A stretch of 64,000 nt of DNA from Pseudochrobactrum sp. sp1633 (GTDB taxonomy: Bacteria > Pseudomonadota > Alphaproteobacteria > Rhizobiales > Rhizobiaceae), in NCBI RefSeq assembly GCF_030376605.1, contig NZ_JARRAE010000005.1, forward strand, positions 1 to 64,000. The letters run 5' to 3'. Position 1 is the first letter of the stretch. Each line of letters starts with the position of its first letter. Made by a program: the position numbers and the translations under genes. Positions 17,660 to 27,562 of this stretch are shown here, one piece after another. The notes under the pieces are model-generated. The model saw only the letters and a list, made by a program, of their open reading frames with translations. It was not told where the DNA came from and made no database searches.

Positions 17660-17803
17660 CCGATCTTAAATCTTATTCTTTTAAAAACTGATCGAATCAC
17701 CCTCGAATCGGAACAGGTTTTTTATTAATTATTAATGAAAAACACTGGACACAGCGAATCACATTTGATTCATTAGGGTTATTCGGATTTTTCATACCGA
17801 ATC
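17637..17803. promoter_or_regulatory. Cluster of seven GANTC sites upstream of pleC
   Basis: GAATC/GATTC begins at 17637, 17648, 17694, 17705, 17756, 17767 and 17799. Six of the seven form three pairs with exactly 11-bp spacing. GANTC is the CcrM methylation site in alphaproteobacteria, and cell-cycle promoters read its methylation through GcrA. An 11-bp direct repeat is also the period of OmpR-family operators. The cluster ends 35 bp before the kinase start. Confidence 0.6.
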
Positions 17804-17837
17804 ACTTCAAAGCAACCACTCAGATGAGGGCCACAGG

Positions 17838-20216
17838 ATGGCAAATACCGACGCGTACCGCGCGCCGAATGGTGCCCGTTACACCTCAGAAAGACGCCCG
17901 AAGCGCTTCAAGCTTTCCGGTTACGTCTATCTGTTGTCTGGTCCTGCCTATCGCAAGCTCCTGTCGCTTGAGCCGGTTCTGCGCCGCATTGTGCCGGTAC
18001 TGATCATCGCTTTCCTGATTATTCTGGCCGGTGCGCGCATGCTGTCGCTGCTCAGCCAGCGTGACGAGATTGAAGGTGATGCGCGTCATGAACTCGCTCT
18101 CACTGCTGCTCATGTGGCTGCAAAATTGCAAAGCCAGCTTGAAATCACACCTCTTGCCGATAGCAATGATGATTACAGTGCCGTTCAAAATCTGCTTGTG
18201 GATTTGCGTTCGCAAGGGCTGATCAGCGGCAATGTCGAGCTCGCAATTCTTGACGAAAGTTCAAAGATTATTGCGGCTCTGAGTTCACGCCAGTTGCTAG
18301 GCATTCAGGCCGAAACCTTGCTTTCCGAAGCACAGCCGCTGCTGATGTTTGGCGCGCGTGCCGGTGTATTGCCTGTCAAATACCGCAATGAGGCGGGCTT
18401 TGCCGCTTTGGAAAAAGTTGAACCGCAAAATATTCAGGCAGCCGCCGCCGGTGCTTTTTCCGTTCTGACATTCAACACTGAAAAAGCTATTTTTAAAGAT
18501 TGGCGTCAGGTCGTCTCGCTGAACATCACCCTGTTCGCCGCAACTGCCGGTGTGCTGCTGGCTATCCTCTACGCCTACTTCAGTCAGGCCGCCCGTGCAC
18601 GCGATGCGGACGACTTTTCCCACCAGATACAAAAGCGTATTGATCTGGCGCTTGCCCGTGGTCGTTGCGGCCTCTGGGATTGGGACATGGCGCGCGGACG
18701 TATGTACTGGTCGCGCTCGATGTATGAAATGCTCGGCTATGAATCCGTAGACAGCGTGTTGTCCTTTGGTGATGTGGCAGCGATTGTTAATCCGGTTGAC
18801 GGCGATCTTTATGAAATCGCAACGCAGGTTATGTCCGGCGAATTGCGTCAGGTCGATAAAGTGCTGCGTATGCGCCATGCAGACGGCTACTGGGTGTGGA
18901 TGCGGGTGCGCGCGGAAATTGCCAATGAAGGTGATGTGCATCTGGTCGGTATTGCATTTGACGTCAGCGAACAGCACCGCTTTGCACAGGCAACAGTGGA
19001 AGCCGACTTGCGTATCCGTGAAGCGATTGAAAGCATTTCCGAGGCTTTCGTTCTCTGGGATGCCGAGAGCCGTCTGGTGATGTCCAACGGCAAATATAAT
19101 GAATATGCAGGCCTGCCTGCCACAGCCCTGAAAGCCGGCGTAACCCGCGAAGATATTCAGCCGCTGCTACGCCCTGCCGCCTTTGAGCGCCGCATGGCCA
19201 ATGAAAACGACCGCAGTGGTGCGCAAACTTTTGAACGCCAGCTTGGTGACGGCCGCTGGTTGCAGGTCAACGAACGCCGCACACAGGACGGCGGTCTGGT
19301 TTCGGTTGGCACTGACATTACCCAGCTCAAGCTGCATCAGGAACGTCTGGTGGATAGCGAACGCCGTCTGATGGCGACCATTCAAGATCTGAGCCTTGCC
19401 CGTAAAGCGGAAAAAGACCGTGTGCGCGAGCTGTCAGAGCTGGCCTCCAAATATGCGACAGAAAAGGAACGTGCGGAAAGCGCGAACCGTGCCAAGTCAG
19501 AATTTCTTGCCAATATGTCCCATGAATTGCGCACACCGCTCAATGCGATTATCGGTTTCTCCGAAATGATCTCGGCAGGTACGTTTGGCCCGCTCGGCTC
19601 TGACCGTTACGCAGAATACATTCACGACATTCATACCAGCGGCAATTATCTGCTCAATGTTATCAATGACATTCTCGATATGTCGAAGATTGAGGCCGGT
19701 CATTTCTCACTGGATCGCGAAGAGATTGATCTTTATCCGTTGATTGAAGAAACCGTGCGCGTGGTTTCCCTGCAGGCTGAGCAGAAACATATTACGGTTG
19801 AAACCAGTATTGCCGATACGATAACCGCCAGCGCTGACCGCCGTGCGATCAAGCAGGTGCTGATCAATCTCCTGTCCAATGCGGTGAAGTTCACCGGTGA
19901 CGGTGGCCGCATTCTAGTACGCGCCCGCAAAACCAACGGTGCACTGATCCTCACCATTAAAGATACCGGCTGCGGTATTCCGCGCGATGCGCTCAAGAAG
20001 CTCGGCCATCCGTTTGAACAGGTGGAAAACCAGTTCACCAAGACCCATACGGGTTCAGGTCTCGGCCTTGCTATTTCCCGCTCATTGGCTGAGCTGCATA
20101 ATGGTGCCCTGCGCATCTGCTCAACCGAAGGTGTGGGCACAATTGTCTCTGTGCGCATTCCGGATCGCGTTGTGCCTGCCGGTACAAACCAGATCAGCAA
20201 TGATGTTGCAGCCTAA
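17838..20216 (+). CDS. pleC: PleC-like sensor histidine kinase
   Basis: The 792-residue inner-membrane kinase has two membrane helices (about 48-70 and 227-250) flanking a periplasmic loop. Two PAS domains follow (about 268-380 and 390-495), then a short coiled coil (about 500-550), HisKA with phospho-acceptor His562 in SHELRTPLNAIIGFSE, and an ATPase domain with N-box NLLSNAVKFT, DTGCGI and GSGLGLAIS. This HisKA wording is typical of the PleC/DivJ/PdhS group that acts on DivK. Its place next to glnE, near degP and ccm, matches the S. meliloti pleC locus as I recall it. PleC works mainly as a DivK phosphatase at the new pole. The ortholog name is likely but not proven. Confidence 0.8.
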   Translation: MANTDAYRAPNGARYTSERRPKRFKLSGYVYLLSGPAYRKLLSLEPVLRRIVPVLIIAFLIILAGARMLSLLSQRDEIEGDARHELALTAAHVAAKLQSQLEITPLADSNDDYSAVQNLLVDLRSQGLISGNVELAILDESSKIIAALSSRQLLGIQAETLLSEAQPLLMFGARAGVLPVKYRNEAGFAALEKVEPQNIQAAAAGAFSVLTFNTEKAIFKDWRQVVSLNITLFAATAGVLLAILYAYFSQAARARDADDFSHQIQKRIDLALARGRCGLWDWDMARGRMYWSRSMYEMLGYESVDSVLSFGDVAAIVNPVDGDLYEIATQVMSGELRQVDKVLRMRHADGYWVWMRVRAEIANEGDVHLVGIAFDVSEQHRFAQATVEADLRIREAIESISEAFVLWDAESRLVMSNGKYNEYAGLPATALKAGVTREDIQPLLRPAAFERRMANENDRSGAQTFERQLGDGRWLQVNERRTQDGGLVSVGTDITQLKLHQERLVDSERRLMATIQDLSLARKAEKDRVRELSELASKYATEKERAESANRAKSEFLANMSHELRTPLNAIIGFSEMISAGTFGPLGSDRYAEYIHDIHTSGNYLLNVINDILDMSKIEAGHFSLDREEIDLYPLIEETVRVVSLQAEQKHITVETSIADTITASADRRAIKQVLINLLSNAVKFTGDGGRILVRARKTNGALILTIKDTGCGIPRDALKKLGHPFEQVENQFTKTHTGSGLGLAISRSLAELHNGALRICSTEGVGTIVSVRIPDRVVPAGTNQISNDVAA

Positions 20217-20218
20217 GT

Positions 20219-23149
20219 TCACCCCTTTAATAGTTGTTTGAACGCCTTGGCGACAGCTTCTGTGGTCTGATCCAGCTGATGCTCGACATGGGCAATATCC
20301 GGCAATTCAGCAGCGCGGCACAGCAATTCCAGCAAGCCCGGCAGGTAATCCTCCCGCCCTGTATTATCATCCACGCACAGACGGATAATTTGCGTGAGAT
20401 TGCTATAGAAATGATGAGCCGTGGCCAGTTCTTCGGCCAGTGCAGGACTGGAAAAATCCGGTTTCAGATGACGCAGGTTTAGCTCTGTGGAAGTGTGACG
20501 GATATCTGTCGCCACCTGCCCTGTCAGCACGGCAAACTGGGCAATAAACTCCAGATCGATCAAACCGCCGGAACGCAGCTTCAAATCCCAGGCATCACGC
20601 GGCGGCTTTTCACTAGCAATCAGCGTGCGCATATCGGTCATTTCCTTCGCCGTTTTTTTCACCTCTGAAGGAATGGTGAGAATAGCGTCCACTTCTACAT
20701 CAATCTCATCACAGAATGAGTGGTCACCGGCAATCGCGCGGGCGCGGGTCAGCGCCATATGCTCCCATATCCAGGCATCATTGCGCTGATATTTACCGAA
20801 AGCTTCAATATGGGTTGCGACCGGCCCCTTATTGCCGCTTGGGCGCAGGCGCATATCCACTTCATAGAGCACACCCTCGGCCATAGGTGCGGACAGCGCC
20901 GCGATCAGACGCTGTGTCAGGCGGATATAATATTGCGATGCGGCAAGTTGCTTCTCGCCGTCCGAATAATCGGCATCTGCGTCGTGATCATAGAGCAGGA
21001 TAATATCGACATCGGAACCGGCAGTGAGTTCACGGCTACCCAGTTTACCCATGGCCAGAACTGCAATGCGACCACCGGCAATCCGGCCGTGGCGTATCGT
21101 GAACTCTTTCATCACCGCGCTCAATGCACGATCGATCATCAGTTCAGCAAGATCAGAAAAAGCCCTGCCCGCACGCACACCGTCAATCGCGCCGGTCAGC
21201 AAGCGGATACCAATCAGAAAACGCTGCTCGGCAGCAAAAATACGCAAACGGTCGAGTGTTTCTTCATATGGTTCATCATGGGTGAGGAATGTATCGAGCC
21301 GCTCTTCGAGATAGCTGCGCGTTGGCAATTCGGAGAAGATGCGCGGATCGAGCATACCGTCAAAAACATGCGGCTTACGGGTAATGATTTCAGCCAGACG
21401 CGGTGCCGCGCTCATCACCAAAACCAGCAGATTGAGCAGTGCCGGATTGGACTGCAACAGGCTGAAAAGCTGAATACCGGATGGCAGACCTTGCAAAAAG
21501 CCGTCAAAACGCAGCAGTGCATCATCTGCGCGCTCGGTTGCCGCAAAGGCATTCAGCAAAGCCGGTGTCAGTTCCGTTAAGCGTTCACGCGCTTCTGCCG
21601 TTTGCGTTGCGCGGTAACGGCCGAAATGCCATGTGCGGATGATACGACAAATATCGCTCGGGCGCTCAAAGCCAAGTTGCGAAAGGGTTTGTAGCGTATC
21701 AGGATCATCCGTCTCACCGGTAAAGACAAGATTGCCGCCACTGCTGCCAAGTTCCGGCGCCTGTTCAAACAATGCCGCATAGTGCTTTTCAACAGTACGC
21801 AACACAGCCAAAAATTCCGCTGTGAAACTTTCATTATCCGGATAGCCCATCATCGAAGCGATGCGGCTGAAACCCTCATCATCCTCCGGCAGAATATGCG
21901 TCTGTTCATCAGCAACCATTTGGATGCGGTGTTCAACATTGCGCAGAAACTGATAATTGCGGCTCAGCTGATCGCAGGCATTTTCACCCACCCAGCCACG
22001 CTCATAGAGCTTGGTCAGCATAACCAGTGTTTGTGAGCCACGCAATTCAGGAAAACGTCCGCCTGCAATCAGCTGCTGTGTCTGTACGAAAAACTCGATC
22101 TCACGGATGCCACCGCGCCCGAGTTTCACATTATGCCCACGCACTGCAATATCACCGTGGCCGCGATGGGCATGGATTTGACGTTTGATCGAGTGAATAT
22201 CGGCAATCGCCGCATAGTCGAGATATTTGCGCCAGACATAGGGCGCGAGTTCTTTGATGAACTGCTCTCCCGAAGCGATATCACCGGCGACTGGACGTGC
22301 TTTAATCATCGCCGCGCGTTCCCAGTTCTGGCCGCGCCCCTCGTAATAATGCAGTGCTGCGCTCACCGGAATAGCCAGCGGGGTTGCACCCGGATCAGGG
22401 CGCAGACGCAAGTCCACGCGGAAGACATAGCCGTCCGCCGTTCTGTCCTGCAAAATCTTGACCAGCCGCCGCGCCATGCGTGAGAACAGATCAACACATT
22501 CATAGGGATCGGTAATTGCCGGACGGGCGCTGTCGATAAAAATAATCAGATCAATATCGGAAGAGTAATTCAGCTCTCTTGCGCCGAACTTACCCATACC
22601 GAGCACAATCAGCCCGCTATCTTTTTCAGGATCGTTACGATCCGGCAAAGCCAATTTGCCTTTTGCATCGCTTTCAAGAAGCAGAAATTGTACGGCAGCG
22701 CGCAGGCTGGCCTCTGCAAGATCACTCAGCCGATTGGTAGTTTGCATCACATCGGCAAAGCCTGCCAGATCATCCAGTGCAATCAGCACATGAGCGGTTT
22801 TCTTGAGGCGGCGCAGTTCCGCCATCAACCGGTTTTCCGTCATTTCCGGGTCAGTACCCAGAGCAGAAATCTGCTCCAATGCCTTTGCCAGCAATGCATC
22901 GAGCGGTGCTGTAAACAGGCTTTCCAGAATTTCAGGACAGGTTTCTGTCACTTCCCTCAGGAAGGATGAGCAATCGAGTATGGCTGCTAAAAATCCGGTT
23001 TCATCTGCGGTTTCAAGATAGCGGCTCAGAGCGCTGCATCCGCGCTCTGCCGCCGCTCCTGTTAAATTTTGCAGGTAAATCTTTGCCTGTTGCGGGTTCG
23101 GAACTGTCAGAGATTTCAGCGAACTATCAAAAAACAAAACACCGGTCAT
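20219..23149 (-). CDS. glnE: Bifunctional glutamine synthetase adenylyltransferase/adenylyl-removing enzyme
   Basis: GlnE adenylylates glutamine synthetase when nitrogen is plentiful and removes the AMP when it is scarce, under PII control. Both nucleotidyltransferase halves are present: GKFGARELNYSSDIDLI in the first half (deadenylylase) and GKLGSRELTAGSDVDII in the second. Each shows the G-x-LGxRE...S-D-D/V-D signature. I prefer the ATG at 23149 (MTGVLFFDSS, 976 residues), which has GGGGTGG upstream; an in-frame ATG at 23173 is the alternative. The gene starts 6-30 bp after the upstream kinase, so it is in that operon, and it converges with pleC with only 2 bp between stops. Confidence 0.96.
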   Translation of the reverse strand: MTGVLFFDSSLKSLTVPNPQQAKIYLQNLTGAAAERGCSALSRYLETADETGFLAAILDCSSFLREVTETCPEILESLFTAPLDALLAKALEQISALGTDPEMTENRLMAELRRLKKTAHVLIALDDLAGFADVMQTTNRLSDLAEASLRAAVQFLLLESDAKGKLALPDRNDPEKDSGLIVLGMGKFGARELNYSSDIDLIIFIDSARPAITDPYECVDLFSRMARRLVKILQDRTADGYVFRVDLRLRPDPGATPLAIPVSAALHYYEGRGQNWERAAMIKARPVAGDIASGEQFIKELAPYVWRKYLDYAAIADIHSIKRQIHAHRGHGDIAVRGHNVKLGRGGIREIEFFVQTQQLIAGGRFPELRGSQTLVMLTKLYERGWVGENACDQLSRNYQFLRNVEHRIQMVADEQTHILPEDDEGFSRIASMMGYPDNESFTAEFLAVLRTVEKHYAALFEQAPELGSSGGNLVFTGETDDPDTLQTLSQLGFERPSDICRIIRTWHFGRYRATQTAEARERLTELTPALLNAFAATERADDALLRFDGFLQGLPSGIQLFSLLQSNPALLNLLVLVMSAAPRLAEIITRKPHVFDGMLDPRIFSELPTRSYLEERLDTFLTHDEPYEETLDRLRIFAAEQRFLIGIRLLTGAIDGVRAGRAFSDLAELMIDRALSAVMKEFTIRHGRIAGGRIAVLAMGKLGSRELTAGSDVDIILLYDHDADADYSDGEKQLAASQYYIRLTQRLIAALSAPMAEGVLYEVDMRLRPSGNKGPVATHIEAFGKYQRNDAWIWEHMALTRARAIAGDHSFCDEIDVEVDAILTIPSEVKKTAKEMTDMRTLIASEKPPRDAWDLKLRSGGLIDLEFIAQFAVLTGQVATDIRHTSTELNLRHLKPDFSSPALAEELATAHHFYSNLTQIIRLCVDDNTGREDYLPGLLELLCRAAELPDIAHVEHQLDQTTEAVAKAFKQLLKG

Positions 23150-23179
23150 GCTGCAATTCCACCCCAGATTCATACCTGA

Positions 23180-24598
23180 TTACTGTTTTGTCTCAGGCAG
23201 GGCAGGAAAAGCAAGAACAACCCGCAGTCCCGGTGAATTATCTTCCAGCATCAAACTGCCGCCATGCAGTTTCATCACTGCTTTTGCCAGACTGAGACCA
23301 AGGCCGGAACCGGGCTGCGTGCGGCTTTCCTCAAGGCGCACAAAACGTTCTGTCGCCTGTTCGCGCATCGCTTCGGGAATACCGGCGCCTTGATCAGCAA
23401 CACTGATCAGCACCTGATCGCCCTCTTGCTTCATCGCCACGGTTATCTTTGTCCGGTTTTCACCACCCTCATCCGCAATCGGTGAATATTTGATCGCATT
23501 ATCAATCAAATTGGAAATGGTCTGGCCAACCAGCTCACGATTGATCCGCAGGCTGATATCCTCACCGGCCTCAACCACAAGCTCCAGCCCCGCATCTTCC
23601 GCAACTGGTTCGTAAAGCTCAGCCACATCATGCAGGATCAGATTGACCGGCAGCACTGCCATATTCTCGGATGAGTAACCGGCCTCAAGGCGCGAAATCA
23701 TCAGGATTGCATTGAATGTACGGATCAGCTGATCAGACTCGACAATAATATCTTCCAGTGCCGTACGGTATTCTGTATTTTCCTTCTCGCCGGAAAGTGT
23801 GGCTTCCGCCTTATTGCGCAATCTTGTCAGCGGTGTTTTCAGGTCATGGGCGATATTATCGGACACATGCTTCAGCCCGTCATTCAACTCCTCAATCCGT
23901 CCCAGCATGGCGTTCAGATTGATTGAGAGCCTGTCGAACTCATCGCCTGATCCGCTAACCGGCAGACGTTCACCCAGATCACCGGCCATAATGCGTTGCG
24001 AGGAACTGGAAACCTGTTTGAGCCGTAACAGCGCCCTGCGCCCGACAAAATACCAGATCAAAAAAGCACCGATTGCCATGATACCAAGAGCCAGCACCAA
24101 AGCGCGGCGCATAATATCGCGGAACAGTTCCGGCTCACTCAGGTCGCGGCCGATCAGTACCCGCATGCCGTTTGGAATGGCAAAGACAATCGCAATCGCT
24201 TTGTGTTTTTCGGCATTGCCCTGTTCGCCATAGCGCATATAGGTGAACGGCCGGTCAGACATACCGCTGATATCCAGTACGCCCGGCTCAAGGCTCTCAA
24301 CATTACCGGCCAGAATACGACCCGCAGGATCCGATATCAGATAGAGAAACGCGCCGGGCTGACGCGAGCGCCGGTCAATAGAGCGCACCAGCAACGGAAT
24401 ACCGCCACGCTCATAGGACTGAGTGACACTTGTCACCTCATCCAGCAGTGCTTTTTGCGTCTGTGCAGTCAGAAAATTGACCGACAGATTTGTCATATAG
24501 AAGAACAGCGCCATCGCGCTCAGCAAAAACAGCAGCAGATATAATGCCGACAGCCGAACGGCGGTAGTACGCAGCAATGCGCTCAAACGGCTCATCAT
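23180..24598 (-). CDS. Two-component sensor histidine kinase (EnvZ/QseC-like architecture)
   Basis: The 472-residue kinase has membrane helices at about 13-35 and 165-187 around a periplasmic sensor, then a HAMP domain (about 187-240), HisKA with His251 in IAHDLKTPLTRLRN, and an ATPase domain with NLIDNAIKYS, DQGAGIP and GSGLGLSLA. It overlaps the response regulator gene upstream by 4 bp (ATGA). Its fixed place between degP and glnE is shared with rhizobia (the SMc02366/02367 pair in S. meliloti, from memory). The signal is unknown; proximity to degP suggests envelope stress, as inference. Confidence 0.93.
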   Translation of the reverse strand: MMSRLSALLRTTAVRLSALYLLLFLLSAMALFFYMTNLSVNFLTAQTQKALLDEVTSVTQSYERGGIPLLVRSIDRRSRQPGAFLYLISDPAGRILAGNVESLEPGVLDISGMSDRPFTYMRYGEQGNAEKHKAIAIVFAIPNGMRVLIGRDLSEPELFRDIMRRALVLALGIMAIGAFLIWYFVGRRALLRLKQVSSSSQRIMAGDLGERLPVSGSGDEFDRLSINLNAMLGRIEELNDGLKHVSDNIAHDLKTPLTRLRNKAEATLSGEKENTEYRTALEDIIVESDQLIRTFNAILMISRLEAGYSSENMAVLPVNLILHDVAELYEPVAEDAGLELVVEAGEDISLRINRELVGQTISNLIDNAIKYSPIADEGGENRTKITVAMKQEGDQVLISVADQGAGIPEAMREQATERFVRLEESRTQPGSGLGLSLAKAVMKLHGGSLMLEDNSPGLRVVLAFPALPETKQ

Positions 24599-25305
24599 TG
24601 GCTGTCTGCCGCTTTGGATTTGGTTGCCGGTGTGCCTGCTTTTAACATATAGCCAGCGCCACGCACTGTGTGCAGCAACGGCTCGTCAAAATCTTTTTCG
24701 ATTTTGGAGCGCAGACGCGAAATATGAACATCAATCACATTGGTCTGCGGGTCGAAATGATAATCCCAGACATTTTCCAAGAGCATGGTACGGGTTACCA
24801 CTTGCCCTGCATGGCGCATCAGATATTCCAGCAAACGGAATTCACGCGGCTGAAGATTGATATCGGTACCGGCACGGCGTGCTGTATGGGAAAGACGATC
24901 AAGTTCCAGATCGCTCACACGATAAACCGTATCCGCCTCTTTCGGGCTGACACGGCGCTGCAACACTTCAACACGCGCCAGCAGCTCTGAAAATGCATAA
25001 GGTTTAGTGAGATAATCATCGCCGCCTGCACGCAAGCCGGTAACGCGGTCATCCACCTGCCCCAAAGCAGAAAGAATAAGCGCCGGTGTAGTTTGTCCCT
25101 GTGCCCGCAATCCGGCAATAACGGAAAGCCCGTCACGCTTCGGCAGCATCCGGTCGATAATCAGAACATCATAGTGATTGTTTTCAGCAAGCGTATAGCC
25201 GGTCTCACCATCACCGGCGACATCTGCAACATGTCCGGCCTCAGCAAAGGCCTTTTCGAGATAACGTGCCGCTTCGCGGTCATCTTCAATAATCAAAATA
25301 CGCAT
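24595..25305 (-). CDS. OmpR/PhoB family response regulator
   Basis: The 236-residue regulator has a receiver domain with phospho-acceptor Asp51 (LIIDRMLP), the acidic pair at 8-9 and the conserved Lys in LTKPY. A winged-helix DNA-binding domain follows (about 130-225, with REFRLLEYLMRHAGQVVTR and the VDVHISRLRSKI recognition helix). It is translationally coupled to the cognate kinase. A hairpin terminator separates it from degP upstream, so the regulator-kinase-glnE unit probably has its own promoter or depends on read-through. Target genes are unknown. Confidence 0.94.
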   Translation of the reverse strand: MRILIIEDDREAARYLEKAFAEAGHVADVAGDGETGYTLAENNHYDVLIIDRMLPKRDGLSVIAGLRAQGQTTPALILSALGQVDDRVTGLRAGGDDYLTKPYAFSELLARVEVLQRRVSPKEADTVYRVSDLELDRLSHTARRAGTDINLQPREFRLLEYLMRHAGQVVTRTMLLENVWDYHFDPQTNVIDVHISRLRSKIEKDFDEPLLHTVRGAGYMLKAGTPATKSKAADSQ

Positions 25306-25335
25306 CAGCGACCCTCAAAGCAGAGTGTAAATTAT

Positions 25336-25370
25336 TGAAAAGGCGGCGCTGTTTAAGCACCGCCTTTTCA
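25336..25370 (-). terminator. Terminator of degP
   Basis: An 11-bp perfect stem (TGAAAAGGCGG at 25336-25346 with 25360-25370) follows the degP stop by about 23 bp on the minus strand. Only a modest T-rich tail follows in that direction. Confidence 0.65.
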
Positions 25371-25392
25371 TGTCTTAACGTATCAGAACAGA

Positions 25393-26925
25393 TCAGCCCT
25401 GATCAACAGGCAGAGCAACAAAGCGGTTTTGTCCATTGCTCTGAACTTGCAGCAACACTGCTTTTCTGCCGTTTGACACAGCTTCTTTGATAGCGGCATT
25501 AATATCGGATGCAGATTTCACATCTTTATTATTGACCGTCACAATCGTATCGCCTGCACGCACACCTTTATCAGCTGCATCGCTGTCAGGGTCCACATCG
25601 GTTACAACAACACCTTTACCGCTGTCATCCGGCGTAACTGTAAGGCCGTAATCATCAAGAGTTTCGCTATTATTTGATGAAGGTGCAGCACTCTTATCGC
25701 CTTGCTTCTGGTCATCAGGATATGGCTTAATGTCGATGCTGACAGTTTCAGCCTTGCCTTTGCGCCAGATCGTCAGGTTTGCTTTCTCACCCGGATTGAT
25801 TGCAGCAACCTTCTTTGCCAGATCACGCGGATCTTTCACTGTCTCATCATTCACGGCTGTAATCACATCACCGGCAACGATACCGGCTTTGGCAGCAGGA
25901 CCATCAGCTTGCGGTTCAGCAACGATTGCACCCTTGTCTTCAGCAAGACCGATCGAGTCCGCGATTTCCTTGGTGACCGGCTGAATTTGCACGCCGATCC
26001 AGCCGCGCTCAACAGAGCCCGTCTTGATCAGCTGATCTACAACTTTGCTGGCTGTGGAAGCTGGAATTGCAAAGGCAATACCAACACTACCGCCGGAAGG
26101 TGAGAAGATCGCGGTATTAATACCAACAACCTTACCGGTCAGATCAAAAGCAGGACCACCGGAGTTACCTTTGTTAACGGCCGCATCAATCTGGATAAAA
26201 TCGTCATAAGGACCTGCGCCGATATCACGACCACGGGCAGAAACAATACCAGCAGTTACAGTACCGCCGAGACCAAACGGATTACCGACAGCGACAACCC
26301 AGTCACCGACCTTGACTTTGCTCTCATCGTCGAAGGCGACATATGTGAACTTGCGCTTGTCGTCCACTTTCAGCACGGCAAGATCTGTACGGGCATCGGT
26401 ACCAATCAGCTTGGCATCAAGCTCTGTGCCGTCATCCATCACGACAGAGAATGAATCGCCGTCTGTTACAACGTGATTATTGGTGACCACATAGCCGTCT
26501 TCAGAGATGAAGAAGCCTGAGCCCTGTGCAAACGGGCGGGCGTGACCTCGGTCGCCACGCTTCTGGCGCTTATTAGGACGAGCCTGTTCGCCATCCGGGC
26601 CGGATGGATTGCCGAACTCCTTGAAGAAACGCTTCAGAGGATGGCCGTCCGGCAACTGGTCAAGGCCGTCACCGCCAAAAAACTGAGTACGGTCATTGCG
26701 CGCAGTCTGTACATCGCTTTTAACGCGCACACTCACCACGGCAGGGCGGACTTTTTCAACCAGTTCAGAAAAACCAGGCTGCGCCTGCGCAGCAACACTG
26801 ACAGGAGCGGCATGTGCAGTCGTGACAGACGCCAAAGGACCCGTGGCCAGAACAGTTCCTGCCAGAGCGCAAGACAAGAAAATGCGGGTAAGACGGCGCT
26901 GGGAAGATGACTTGATATCAGACAT
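25393..26925 (-). CDS. degP: Periplasmic serine protease/chaperone DegP (HtrA)
   Basis: DegP degrades or refolds misfolded periplasmic and outer-membrane proteins. I choose the ATG at 26925 (after AGGAGATATTTT) over 26982; the product is 510 residues. The signal peptide ends at about residue 39 (TTAHA). The protease domain has the triad His151 (NNHVV), Asp181 (TDLAV) and Ser255 (GNSGGP). Two PDZ domains follow (about 305-395 and 420-505). An Arg/Lys-rich insert (about 108-130) lies in the LA loop region. It lies downstream of the ccm operon and upstream of the two-component pair. The Brucella HtrA is very similar in length. Confidence 0.97.
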   Translation of the reverse strand: MSDIKSSSQRRLTRIFLSCALAGTVLATGPLASVTTAHAAPVSVAAQAQPGFSELVEKVRPAVVSVRVKSDVQTARNDRTQFFGGDGLDQLPDGHPLKRFFKEFGNPSGPDGEQARPNKRQKRGDRGHARPFAQGSGFFISEDGYVVTNNHVVTDGDSFSVVMDDGTELDAKLIGTDARTDLAVLKVDDKRKFTYVAFDDESKVKVGDWVVAVGNPFGLGGTVTAGIVSARGRDIGAGPYDDFIQIDAAVNKGNSGGPAFDLTGKVVGINTAIFSPSGGSVGIAFAIPASTASKVVDQLIKTGSVERGWIGVQIQPVTKEIADSIGLAEDKGAIVAEPQADGPAAKAGIVAGDVITAVNDETVKDPRDLAKKVAAINPGEKANLTIWRKGKAETVSIDIKPYPDDQKQGDKSAAPSSNNSETLDDYGLTVTPDDSGKGVVVTDVDPDSDAADKGVRAGDTIVTVNNKDVKSASDINAAIKEAVSNGRKAVLLQVQSNGQNRFVALPVDQG

Positions 26926-27052
26926 AAAATATCTCCTGAGAGGGCAGATAACCTGTAACAGATTACCAATTATTCCTGACAAGAGATAGCTTACCGAACA
27001 TTACCGGATAATTTCTGAAAGATGAATTTTTCGTAAGGTTCCTGAAAACCGG

Positions 27053-27562
27053 TTACTTCCCGTCCAGAAGCCTTTCCAGACGCTTTTTTTCTTCATCACT
27101 CAGCGGAACAACCGGCGACTGTGAGACGCCGCCCTTACGGCGTGAAATCCAGATAAAGCCAATACCTGCCACCAATATTAATACCGGAAAGCTCCACAGG
27201 ATGATTGTTCTTTTTTCAAAGCGCGGCTTCAGCAAAACAAATTCACCGTAGCGGCTGACCAGAAAGTCCAACACCTGATCATCCGTATCACCCTGAACAA
27301 GTCTTTCACGGACAAGGATGCGCAGATCACGGGCGAGATCAGCATCGGAATCATCGATCGACTGGTTCTGACACACCATGCAGCGCAATCCGGCAGACAA
27401 ATCGCGCGCACGCTTTTCCAGAACCGGATCGGACAGGACTTCATCCGGATTAACGGCCCATGCCTGTTTCACACTGACAGGAAACAGTGCTGACACGCTC
27501 AAAAATGCAGCGAAGAAAAAAATGTAAAATGACTGCCGGCTCAAAGTTTTCAAAACAATCAT
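27053..27562 (-). CDS. ccmH: Cytochrome c-type biogenesis protein CcmH
   Basis: CcmH (CycL) is a periplasm-facing thioredoxin-like protein that reduces apocytochrome c cysteines and works with CcmF in haem ligation. I use the ATG at 27562, which overlaps the ccmF stop (ATGA), giving 169 residues. It has a signal/anchor helix (about 10-30), the redox motif [10 protein letters not shown] with Cys61 and Cys64, and a C-terminal membrane helix (about 120-140) followed by a basic cytoplasmic tail. It is the last gene of ccmIEFH. Confidence 0.96.
   Translation of the reverse strand: MIVLKTLSRQSFYIFFFAAFLSVSALFPVSVKQAWAVNPDEVLSDPVLEKRARDLSAGLRCMVCQNQSIDDSDADLARDLRILVRERLVQGDTDDQVLDFLVSRYGEFVLLKPRFEKRTIILWSFPVLILVAGIGFIWISRRKGGVSQSPVVPLSDEEKKRLERLLDGK

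Noticed and set aside
20720-21580. 286-codon plus-strand ORF opposite glnE
   Set aside because: Antisense to a clear GlnE domain, with His/Gln/Ile composition typical of a complementary frame and no start signal.
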